Assembly: GCA_023055355.1 (NCBI GenBank)
Contig: JALJCS010000022.1
Span: 8,045,001 to 8,109,000, forward strand
Reading direction: 5' to 3'
Source of the DNA: Agelaius tricolor
Lineage: Eukaryota; Chordata; Aves; Passeriformes; Icteridae
Length of the DNA: 64,000 nt
Shown here: positions 42,530-53,100 of the stretch, in pieces
How the letters are laid out: each line of letters begins with the position of its first letter
How positions within the stretch are numbered: position 1 is the first letter of the stretch
Position numbers and translations under genes: made by a program
The notes under the pieces: model-generated
What the model saw: only the letters and a program-made list of their open reading frames with translations
What the model was told of the DNA's origin: nothing
The model's database searches: none

Positions 42530-42930
42530 GTTTTTTCATGCTTCATTTGCTCCTTAGCCTGATAGACTGCATTAATCAGTTTTATTTCCATTGATAGAGA
42601 AACCTCGTCTGCTCTGTTCGAGCTACAAAGAATCCTGCAAGCTTTTGTGAAAGTGCAAATCAGTTTAGGCAATTATCATACCAGGAATATGAAGGGGAAA
42701 GAGGAGGCATTGCCCAGTGGTCTCCTTTAATCTCTTAATCCGTGGATCCAGGGGGGCTAGTTGGACATAATTTAGGACAATCTGACTACCCTTTACACTG
42801 TGATAAGGCGAAGTTACAATGCATCGCAAAAATACGAGCTTTGTTAAACATACTGCCTTGAAAAGTTAAGATTAGACATTCTGTGCACGAGTTGGCTCTA
42901 TCGGGTACTATGTAAATTTAATTTTTTAAA
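42530..42930. promoter_or_regulatory. Candidate 3' enhancer A
   Basis: About 400 bp of non-repetitive sequence, 2.0-2.4 kb after the stop, between two long homopolymer tracts. It has GCATTAATCAG, GGCAATTATC, TAATCTCTTAATCC and other paired homeodomain cores plus GTGATAAGG GATA cores. Conservation not tested. Confidence 0.35.
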
Positions 42931-42945
42931 AAATATCCGATCTTC

Positions 42946-42973
42946 TTTTTTTTTTTTTTTTTTTTTTTTTTTT
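42946..42973 (+). repeat. Poly(T) run of 28 bases
   Basis: Uninterrupted T-run. Confidence 0.9.
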
Positions 42974-43419
42974 AGCATCTCTTCTTATACAATCCCGGTG
43001 ACTTTCCATTCACTTGTGCTACAAATATGAGAGAGGCCCAGTCAGGGTTAGGACGCATGTCGCAATGCAGTCCCCTCCATTTAAACCCGGGCTAATTATT
43101 TAGTAGAGCTATTCCCAAGGTAAACTTCTCGTCGCGTTTCTTCCCTCCTCGAACAGCTGATGGTGCAGATCTGGAAGCCAAGCAGGACGCACATTGAACT
43201 CGCCCAGGCTGCCTCGCTCCCCACTTCAAACCCGGGCAAATGGGCAAACATTAAACGGATGGCGGCCGAACAGCAGACTTGGGCCTTTCTAGAAATTGTT
43301 TCCCATCTTGATAAAAGGCTTATTTCTGCAGGAACCATATATTTCTCCCCCCACCCCTTTTTTTTTTTTTTATTTTTTTTTTAACCGTGAGGGAAGAGAG
43401 GGAGAGAGGGGGGAAAAAA

Positions 43420-44060
43420 TTAAGCGTCCTATGTAGCGTAACAGCAATAAAATCTTCAGAGAATGCCATTAGCTTTGAAAAAAAACCCTAAAAGCTTTAT
43501 TACAAACCCAGCTTTGAAAATAGGGGGGATTAGGAGTCTGAAAGGGTCCCACAATGGTTAGAAGAAAAGGTTTCATGCTAATGAGGTTAATGCCCTTTGT
43601 ATCTCAGGACTCCACAACTTCATTACTCCCTATCTCCGGCTGCACCAAGCGGCTCAGAACACTGCAATCCACTCCAGCTCTCCCCTGCCTTGCCTAGAGA
43701 AGGATTTGATAGCAGCTCTGTTCAAACTAGATAATTATATCTTTTCAAGTCGGAATTAAGATAAAGAAAGTGAAGCAAAGGCGGCTAGCCTTGATCCACT
43801 GCAAACAAATTTGGCGCACTTTCTAGTCTCTCTCCCCCTGCCTCAATAGGCAGGACAGTCAGCTTATTAGACCCTCATTTGCTTTATTAATTCATCTATT
43901 TAAAGTGGCAGGATTAGAGAGAGGGAGAGAGAGGCAGAGTCTAATGTGGGACAGTGGATGCCAGGCAACCTGGAAATATAAATATTGGCGAGATGCTATC
44001 CGAGCGGGCGTTCAAAAATACATTTTATATTAAATAACTCCGAGGGGTGGGGGAGGGAGC
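43420..44060. promoter_or_regulatory. Candidate 3' enhancer B, 2.9-3.5 kb after the EMX2 stop
   Basis: Non-repetitive AT-rich block with two CTTTGAA words (43473-43479, 43512-43518), CATGCTAATGAGGTTAATG (43574), CTAGATAATTATATC (43727) and GGAATTAAGATAAAG. A forebrain enhancer of Emx2 that lies 3' of the gene and depends on TCF/LEF has been reported in tetrapods. This block is in a suitable place, but identity was not tested. Confidence 0.42.
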
Positions 44061-44099
44061 GTGGATTTCGGGTGGCGAATTGCAAACTCGGGCGGATTT

Positions 44100-45530
44100 T
44101 TACGGCTTTTTTGAAGGAAAGCTGGGGGACGGCTGCCGGGGGCCGGCTCTCCCTCCAGAGGACGGGCGGCCCTGGGTGCCTGGCGGGGGATTTGGCCCGC
44201 CGGGGCTGCAGGACAGGCGGGGACCCCCGCACCCCGCACCCTGGGGCCGTAGGACAGGCGGGGACCCCCGCACCCCGCACCCTGGGGCCGTAGGACAGGC
44301 GGGGACCCCCGCACCCCGCGGCTCGGGGCCGCTCCTGGCAGCGCTGCCCGGCGGCCGCGGGTGCGGAGCGGGGCTGGGCTCCGGGAGCTCCGGGGCTCCG
44401 CTGCTGTCCCTCGTCCGCCGCTCGGCTCTGTCTGTCGGCCAAGGTCAGCGCATCCCGCCCCTCGCCTCCCCCGGCCCCTCTCAGCCCGGGGTCCCCTCCG
44501 CATCCCCACCCTCCGCAGCGCGTCCGGGACCTGACCCCTCCGGCCTTGGCTGTTTAACCCTTTCCCTTCGGACGCGGCCAGCGGCTTCCAGCCGGGGTTG
44601 CTTCCCACCGCTGGGATTTGCGCTCCCCACGCGGCGCAAGCCCGCACCCACGCAGCCCTCTCTGCCGCTGGACCGGGGTGAGGCCGGAGGCCTTTGGAGC
44701 CCTCGCTTTGCTGCGTTTAAACGCTGTTTATTTGCCTTCCTCCTCTGACGGATCGCGCTGTTACCTGCGAGGGCTCGGCGGAAATTAGCGGTCCCCTCTA
44801 ATTAGCGCCCAGCCTCCGCATAGCCCGTAGGAAACAGGCAGAGCCGCCCGGGCCGGGTTTCCTGCTGAACGGGATTCTCCCAGCCCTGCTCCCGTGTCCA
44901 TCCGCGCTTCATCCCTGTGAGCTCGGAGCTCACAGAGCCATTGATTTACTCCTGCAAAGGGTCCCGCTGCGAGGGGGAAGCGGGAGTTTAGAGAACCTCC
45001 TGACCCCGAGCCGTGACCTCTCTCCGCGCCAGCCTCTCCCCTGGTGGGACACTCGCAGCCGGGCAAGCCCAGCCCGTGGCCCACGCCTGGAACCGAAAGG
45101 GCCATTAATCACCTTCCCCCGCTCGCTTTTAATTGACCTTTGGCAATTAGCGCCTGTTGCAGGGAAAGCCACCCGTGGGCCCTGAGGGAACCCTCCCGGT
45201 GCCCCTCGGACCCCTCTGTGCCCGGGGGGCGCCGTGGCCGCCCCAGCTCCGAGGTGTCCCCGCCAGGCACGGCCGGGAGGATGCTGCGGGCACCGGGCTC
45301 AGCCCGCCTCGCAGGTGGCTGCCCTGGCCGCAGCAGGGGAGGCAGGATCTGCCTTCTCTCATCCTCATCCTTCTCCCGGTCCCCGCCGTGGGGCCGCTCG
45401 GCCCGGCTGCCCCGGGAGCCCCACGTCCCCGCACGGCCTGGCCGGAGCCCCGGCTGCTGCGGGGGCGCCGGGAGAGCATTTATAGACCCGCTCTCCATCG
45501 CCCACGGCTGGACCTGACGTCAGGAAGAAC
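44100..45530. promoter_or_regulatory. CpG island 3' of EMX2
   Basis: About 1.4 kb of dense CpG with a 41-bp tandem repeat (44211-44320) and a CGG/GCC-rich core. Short AT-rich homeodomain-core patch at 44785-44805. No exon recognised. Confidence 0.55.
44211..44320 (+). repeat. 41-bp tandem repeat, about 2.7 copies
   Basis: Units start GGACAGGCGGGGACCCCCGC at 44211, 44252 and 44293 with exact 41-bp spacing and almost no divergence, indicating recent duplication. Confidence 0.95.
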
Positions 45531-45579
45531 TTGATCTCGCCCGCTTTGCTCCTGCTTCTGAAACTGATCCTTGAAATGA

Positions 45580-45860
45580 GAGAACAGACTCTACACAATT
45601 CCCATGGCCTTGACATAAGGTACAGCGATAAATATACACCACTAATGAGCAATTACCATATAATCACCTTCCAATTAGCTCGCATAATGATGAATTAAAC
45701 ATTCTAGCCTGCTGGATTAGGTTTCTTACTTTGTATATTATTTACGAAGGCTAGCTTCTGCTGAGCACCAAATATCAAATTAGATAGGGAATTTTCAGTT
45801 GGGGGTAATTACGCATTCAGAGCATGCCCGGAGTTTTTGTCACCAGCCAGCTAAAGTGTA
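45580..45860. promoter_or_regulatory. Candidate enhancer with clustered homeodomain cores
   Basis: Six TAAT/ATTA cores within about 60 bp (45643-45698: CTAATGAG, CAATTACC, TAATCACC, CCAATTAGC, ATAATGATGAATTA), another GGGTAATTACG near 45803, inside CpG-rich surroundings. The spacing and sharp boundaries suggest selection. Conservation not tested. Confidence 0.42.
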
Positions 45861-47860
45861 TTGGAAGGTAGTGTCCATCCTTTTCTGTCCTTCCTTTTTG
45901 ATGTCTTAAAACAAAGTCCACGCTTTTCTGCCAATGCTCCGCACGTCGCCTCCCCCGTGTTAATTCTGCTTCCTTCTCCAAGGCTGGACAGACAGAAAAA
46001 GTGCCCGAATTTTTTTTTTTCCCCGGGACAGTTAAATAATAGGGAGCAGGCAGAGGCAGGATCTGGGGGAAGCAAAGGATCTCACAGTCCGAAGAAACCC
46101 GGCCTGTCATCCCGGACAGGTAGAAAAGCCCTGGTCCTCCGCTCGGGGTGGTGAGGACTGGCCGTGCACAGGAGGGGACATCCCCAGCACCCCCATCCCG
46201 GGCAGCTCTCGCACAGACCCCAGGACCGGCCGGGCGACGCTGAGTCCTCCCCCGAGTGGTTGTTTCCTTCACATTCTGGGGACAGGGCTCCAAAAAAATC
46301 CAGTCCCGGCTGCGTTTGGTCCGTCTGGGCTGAGGGAAGGGGCGGGGAAGGCTTTGGGAGCCGATTCCCCCTGGAAGGGAGCGAGAGGAGCAGCATCAGC
46401 CCCGCAGGAGGAGAGAGGGATGCGGAGCTCGGGCACTCGGGCAGCCCAGCCCTCACCCAGAGGGGATGGAGGGACGGCGGCTGCGGGCGGGGAGGGGGCT
46501 CGCAGCCGCCCTGTGGAAAGTGGGAACCAGTCTCGGAGCCGCTTGGCTTTTGTTGGTTTAAGCTGGACCCTTAATGTTTTCTTAATTAAGCGTTTGAGTG
46601 TGAGTAAACCTCCGCGAGGCGTTTACAGCCTGGCTATAAAGTGGGAGCGGGGGATCTCCCTGCCTCCTGCAATGCCTGAAAACATTCCTCGGGGGCTTGG
46701 AGGGGGCAGAAAGCCGCTCCGCAGGGAACAATGTTCTTACCCAGGCTCCTGCTTGGAATTACCTTTCAAAAAGTCCTTTACCTATAAGGGAAAGGACAGA
46801 CTAGCAGTATCCTCTTTCCCCGCTCCACTCTCTCCCGCCTGACACATGGAGCTCTGGAAAGTTTCAGGGATTTCCAGTCAGGAAGGGAACAGTCCAGAAG
46901 AGCAGAGATGCTCGGCTTCAGCTGCGATTTTTTTTTTTTTCCTTTTCCTATGTAATTGTGTTTTTTAAGTAAAAAGGAATTAAAAAAAAAAAAAGGAAAA
47001 AAAAAAAGAATGAAGAATTCGAAACAATTTCCCCCAGTGAAAGTGTTGTCTGAATGAGTGTTGGTGACCTGAACCCAAATAAACTTAGATAAGGTGTGGA
47101 AACTCCTCTGTCAAATCCCGCAGGTCTGGAAGCAGCAGCTGATCCAAGCCTGACTCGAGAGAAGCTGCTGGATTCCGGTGTTTTTGGGGAGTTACACTCC
47201 GAGCTTTATCAGTATCTGAACAACCTTTTTGTGGTTTTGCTGTGTTCACAGAACGCGCGAAGTCCCGACTTTCTCCTCAAGGCCGGAGAATACAAGCACG
47301 GCTGTTATTTTATCTTTAGATCAGCAAGTGGGTATCAGAGGCAGGGAAGAAAGTGCATTCTTGTGGGTTGCGAGACTGAGATATTCCCAGATAAACTCTT
47401 CTGTGATCTCATTTATAATCCACGCGATCACGGCTATTTTATTTGGCATACATGTGTCGAGAGGAGGCGTTTGCTGCAATTGGAAGTTTAGGATCCAAAT
47501 ATGATTTAAAAACCTTTTTCAGAGAGTTATCTCCTGTGCCACTCTCCTCGTCCCAGTAAGCACGTTGCCTTTTTGTAGCCCACACCTCACCTGCCTCTCC
47601 GTGGGCTGCCAAATATCTGCTCAGAATCAAGGAAAAGAGAGGAAAGGGGAAGATGAGATTTGGAAGAGTGAAGGCTATTCAAATAAACCATGAAAAGGTA
47701 TTTTCATAAGAATAACGTTATTTTATTTAAATTCCCCTGGAATGCAAAATAATAGAAAGCCCTGAAATGACTAAAATCTGCAAGGAAACAGAGAGGAAAA
47801 GAAAAAGAGAGAAAAATAAAAGATAAAGATGGAAAAATGTGTGTGAGAGATAGGGGAAGA
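45861..47860. other. Mixed CpG-rich and AT-rich non-coding DNA
   Basis: CpG-rich patch at 46090-46530, A/T runs at 46929-47010. The 131-codon frame at 47096-47491 contains no ATG at all and starts only at GTG, so it is not called. No gene. Confidence 0.6.
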
Positions 47861-47976
47861 GGAAGGAAGGAAGGAAGGAAGGAAGGAAGGAAGGAAGGAA
47901 GGAAGGAAGGAAGGAAGGAAGGAAGGAAGGAAGGAAGGAAGGAAGGAAGGAAGGAAGGAAGGAAGGAAGGAAGGAA
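47861..47976 (+). repeat. (GGAA)29 microsatellite
   Basis: 116 bp of perfect GGAA tetranucleotides. Frames on the minus strand (poly Leu-Pro-Ser-Phe) are artefacts. Confidence 0.97.
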
Positions 47977-48049
47977 ATGTCGTGTGTAAGGAGAAGCCAA
48001 GGTCCCAGTGTGGGGCTGAATGAAACAGGGACATTGTCAGGAGTCTGGG

Positions 48050-48940
48050 CGGAAGGGTCGTGAGTTCAGCGCCGGACCGACTTGCAAATTCACGCCAATT
48101 TGTCTTTAGGAGAGTCAAGGGCTGTCGGAAATCCGCTTTCTTCCCACCATTGTGGTGAGGTCCTGGGAGGTTGGGGTCGGTGTTTTCCGTAGGTTTTCCC
48201 TGCAGATCCAAAGCCCCGCTCGGCAGAGCGGAGGGTCCCGGCGGGCGGGGAGCGGTGCCCCCAGTGCCAGGCAGGGCGGGCAGGGCGATCCCTCCGCCGG
48301 GGCCTTTTTCCCTGTCCCCAGTGGGCGCTTTTCCTACCCGAGAGCCCCTTCCCGGCCTGGGAAAGGCAGGAAGGGAGAGCGCGGGCTGCCCGGGGTGGGA
48401 GCCGTGTCCTGCGTGGCGGGGACCACCATCGCCATGGAAACGCCGAGCTGCACATCGCATCCCCGGAGGCTCAGGGACCTGCCGGGGACCCCCCAGCCGC
48501 GCTGCCGCCCTCGGGACCCCAATCGACCTTGCCCCGCCTCGTCCGTCGGTGGGCAGGAGCTCGCCTTGCGGGAGACTGCCGGGAAGAGCCGCTCCGGCTC
48601 CTTTTCCACCCTGACACGAGGGTCAGAGACAGGAGAGGGGTGGCTTTGAGCTGGGCGGCAGCGAACGGGGACTGACAGCGGCCAGCAGCCCTTTCTCATC
48701 CCCGCCTTATTGGGGCGACCGCGGGAAAGGATGGACAGGCGGACGGGCAAACGCGGGCCCAGAGCTTGTCCCTGCCCTCCTCTACCATCGCTTAAGCTTC
48801 GCCTGTCCCAGCCAGCGACTCCCGTGTGGCCCCAGGGTCCCTGTCCCCACAGCCGGCCCCGCGGGTGCGGCCCCGGCCCGGTGCCCCCTCCCGTGGAAAA
48901 GCTGCTCCTTCTTTTTCGGGTATAAGGGCAAAACTCGGCC
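48050..48940. promoter_or_regulatory. CpG island
   Basis: Dense CpG for about 900 bp, no recognised exon. Confidence 0.5.
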
Positions 48941-48989
48941 AATCTGCCCGCTCCTCCCTATAACTTAAATAAAAAAAAGGAGTAAAAGG

Positions 48990-49185
48990 CAACGTTTACA
49001 CCAGTTTAATTAAGCAGGGCCCTTGTACCTTGGGGGGGATCGCATCATTTCACATGAAATATTCATACGGGAGGTTTCCCGAGCTGCTCCGTTTAATCAT
49101 TCCCGCTGCCAGCGAAGGGCTCTGTCTTTACACATGCCTGTAATTTGATTTAATGTCCCCGCTTTTCCATCCGCACATGTCCCGA
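48990..49185. promoter_or_regulatory. Candidate small regulatory element between CpG islands
   Basis: AT-rich 190 bp with AGTTTAATTAAGC (49000), TTTAATCATTCCC (49092) and GTAATTTGATTTAATG (49140). It ends at a strong + strand donor-like AAG|GTGAGT at 49187/49188. Confidence 0.3.
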
Positions 49186-49189
49186 AGGT

Positions 49190-49810
49190 GAGTTCCCTTC
49201 AGGAAGCCAGGGCTGAGGAACGCTGCCCGGCCCGGGCGGGACCCGCACCCGCGGAGCGCTCCGCAGCCTCCCGCGGCCGCGCATCCCCTGCCCGCGCATC
49301 CCCTCTCCCTGCTCAGCCCCCCAGCCCTGCCCGCCGCTTCTCCCTCCCCTCCGCGGGACTGTTCCGCGTTCAGCTGCGTGAAATAGCGGTTTTATATCCC
49401 TATTTAAAGGGGGGAAAGGAAAAGAAAAAAAAAAAACAAGGCGGAAAACAAAACACTCAGAAGGAAAAGAATGTGGCGTCGACTAATTTGAACCAGTTCG
49501 AGTGGAAGGGCTGTCAGTCCTGTAAGTAAACGGTGCTGTGCTGGTTCAGATATGTCCGGGGGGAAGAGCTGAGGCTCGGGCTCGGACATTCGGAGCGGGG
49601 CGAGCGGCGCGGCCGGGCCGGACCCGCTGCTCCCGGCTGGGCAGGACGGACCGCAGCAGGGCCCGGCACCTCCGTGTCCCTTTGCAGGCTCCCGCTCAGC
49701 CTGCCTGGGTGGGGAAGAAGCAAAAAGCGTCGTTTAGCCCTGAAATGATGAGTCCCGCTTGCCCCTCGACAGATTTATCTCAGCCGGGCGGCGCGGAGAG
49801 AGGCGCACGG
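49190..49810. promoter_or_regulatory. CpG island, right boundary of the CpG domain
   Basis: CpG-rich at 49210-49380 and 49545-49800. CpG becomes rare after about 49.9 kb. Confidence 0.5.
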
Positions 49811-50110
49811 TAAATGATGGCATCAGACTGCAGAGCAACAGGCGGAGACGAGGTAATTGGCAGCAGTTCTCAGGGCCAGTCCGGTGACCTGTTAATCTGT
49901 TGCAACCAGCACTCAGTCAGGGGAGAAAATAATAAACCGAAAAATCTGCAGAGTGGAGAAAAAGTCTGACTTACCTCAGACCTGGTCAGCTCGTTAATGT
50001 TCCACTTGTAAAGAAAGAAGGGTTTCTGAGTGAACCCTGTCTGTGCTCGATCAGACTGCTACTCCATTTGCTGAGTGTAATATAACCTCTGTTTAATCTG
50101 TTCTCCTTTC
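49811..50110. other. Boundary sequence with a strong minus-strand donor-like site
   Basis: Non-repetitive sequence containing GGTAATTGGC (49854), and, on the minus strand, GAG|GTAAGTCAG with the exon end at 49975. Could be conserved; no exon can be proved. Confidence 0.3.
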
Positions 50111-53100
50111 TTTTTTAAATTTATTTTTTTTTCTTCCTTTTCTTCATTGGGATCCTGTGAGGTTTGGCATCAGCCTGTTGGAATTATGAAGCAGAGGGTG
50201 TCTGCAGAGCAGGAGCACCATTCAGCACCTCTGCCTTTGCATTTCCCATCCAGAAGGCAGCTGTGTGATCACAAAGTTTGGGATGGACATGCAAACCTTC
50301 ACCCCTCCAGAAACTTTGCTCAATAAACCTCCCTCTGTCATTCATAATAGAGCACAGAAAGAGCTGCTTGTGCAGGTGGGAATGTTTGTGTGAGAGGCTT
50401 TACACAAGCCCTGCATCCCAAACCAAGGATCCACAGTGGCTGGAGATGTGAAATAGAACCTTAAACAGGCTCAAACCAACTGCTTAAAACCAATTCCTTC
50501 ACAACATTGCTTTGCTTCTGAAATAAAGGAGATAGGCTCTTGGGTAGCTGAAAGGAAAACAGATTTTTAACAGGTGACTTGGAATCAGTAATGTTTTGAA
50601 GAGCTCAGGGAGGAAACAGTGACCCCCCCCCCAAAATTAAAACTGTTTTACAGAAAGTTGAAATCATAGGGGATGCACAAAACTATCATCACAATGTATA
50701 TTTTCAGCATTAAGAAGAAGATATAAAGTGTGTTTGAGCTTGCTTTATTTTATTTCAGCCTTCCATCCTTCCCTGATATTTTTATTTGTTTATTTTTAGA
50801 ATGGAAAGGATTATCAGGAGACCTCCCTAAAAATGATCTTTTGATCTTACTGCAAATATAGGGCTGAAACCAGCAGCCCTTACTTAACACTGAACCATTT
50901 CTGAAATGGCTGCTGGGTTGCACAGGAGGAGATCCAGGGTATTTTCCATTATTCATAAATATTTCAAGCAGGTAAGTTTAAGACTTTTTGTTTTTGATGA
51001 GCTATTCTCTCTCACACACATGCACGCAGACAAGAGCTACTTAGAACACACTTGGGTTCAAGTCCAAATCAATGAATAAATTACACAGATGGGTTTCATT
51101 GCTTCTATATTTGCTGCATGTAACAAATCAGCAAAAATGTTCAGCTCATTAGCAGGGACAATACTGTGTTGGAGGGGTCAGACACGAGAGCGAAAGAAGT
51201 GTTCATTTTCCCCTGTGATGTGACTGATGTCTGGCTGAACAAGTGTGATTTATACCAGACCTCTCCCTCAATAAAACATATTTCTGCAATTCTTGTGAGA
51301 GAGCCCAAAATATTCATCCATGACACAATCAGAAATAACTCCCTCAGAAAGGCTAAATTACATGGCTTGGAAAGTTACAGCCGTGTACATCTCATGACAC
51401 TGTTTTACTGCTGAAGAATTGTCTTTTTTTCTACAAGTGATAACTGCAATCCAGTAGCAGCTAAACCATTCCAGTGGGTATATGTAGCATATTTGGGCTA
51501 TATATTAAAGATCAGTAACTCTACATGCTCTAAAATAAAGGATTTACATTTTATCTCACAAATGAAGGCCAGTAAATTGTGACAAAGCTGAGCATGTATT
51601 GATAGCCCCTGTTCCATACTGTCACTTCTTAGTTTTCTAGGGGGACACAAAATATCAGTCTTTTCCTGCCTATCCACTGTCACCCAGACTTATTAATTCA
51701 AGATAAGATTGCTCTTCTGAATGGACCCATCAGGTCAAACATTGGAAACTTTCCCACTTCTGGCCCAGGGATGAGGTTGAAAGAGGGTGAGTGAGCATTG
51801 CTTGGAAAAAAGGCAGAAATTTGTGCATATCTTTCAGCTGCCACCCGGTGACTGGTGGAAAAAGCCACCTGTTTTGATTTTCCAATGAACAGGACTTGCA
51901 GATTGTGGTAAATGAGGCTGCTTTGTGTCATGAGTGGTGTCAGAAGTTTTTATTTTCAGTGCTGGGATGCTGTGCAGGTGACCTTACAGTGAGAGCCCTT
52001 TCAGCTGAGGCACAGCAGAGTGCCACTGGTGAGTTTGAGCTGCTCAGGGGACAAGTGTGGCCTTTGAATTCTATATTCCCATGGCTATCCAAGCCCAGCT
52101 CTCTCTGTATTTGCTCTGCTGACTGATACAAGTTCTGTGTTGCAAACAAGGCCCAGAAATTCTTCTGTATACCACAAGGACCATTCCTAATTATGCATTT
52201 CTTGGAGGACTTCAAGAAGCACCTCTTCCAGAGCTGCTGATCCGCTGGGGCCAGTGGTTTCCCACGTGCAGGTTGGTGTGGCTCCTCCATTCCTCTGTGC
52301 ATGGCTGTTCCTGGAGCCTGCCCCTGTCTCAGGGACACATGCTCACTCGTGTGCATTGCTTTTGCAGAACACACAGCCAGATATTAAACTGATTTCCTCA
52401 GTGCATGCAAAATTCCCTTCAGAGCCTGAAATTTTGGACCTTTTCCTTGCCTAAATTCTATTTAGCATCTAAGTGAGACATAGATAACAAGCTGGCAGGC
52501 TGGAGCTAAAATGACCTTTTTTTCCAATGAGTAACAACTGCGTGTGAAGGGAAACAACTGCATGCAAGGGTTTTCCATGGGAACCTGAGTCACAGCCCAC
52601 TCAAGAAAACATGAAAACGCTCCACCAGGTTTGCACCATGTGTGCAGTGTATTTTGATGTGCCTTGTGATGCAGACCTGAGTGGCAGCTGAAGTCACCGT
52701 GGCACTGGAGCCCTGCTGTGGGTGATGCTCTCAGGGGCTGCTGCTGAGCAGGTCAAACCCCCTGCAGGCAGCCTCAGCCTGGCTGAGAAATTCAGTTTGC
52801 CCCAGATGAAAATTCAGCTGGGCCCTGGGTACAAAATTTGGGAATCTCAGCTTCAGAGTCACAATATATCTTAGCAAGAAGAGCTCCTTTAGCCTGTGAG
52901 AAGACAGGACCAAGCAGCCCATGCTGCTAATGCCTGTCCTGTACCTCTAGCAGAGAGGGCTGCTCCTCCACCCTGCTGAGATAAGCTGGGGAGGTGAATA
53001 TCTGCTCACAGGTACCTTCAAGCTACTTTGGCAAAGCAGAAAGAGAAATCCTTCTGCTCTGTATTTGCACAGCACCTAACACAGCAGAGTCCTGGTGCCT

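Noticed and set aside
47096..47491. 131-codon + strand frame that looks protein-like in composition
   Set aside because: It starts at GTG and contains no ATG, shows no known domain, and lies among candidate regulatory DNA. A spliced exon is possible but no flanking acceptor or donor of good quality was identified.
47704..48460. Minus-strand frames rich in Leu-Pro-Ser-Phe
   Set aside because: Translation of the GGAA microsatellite.
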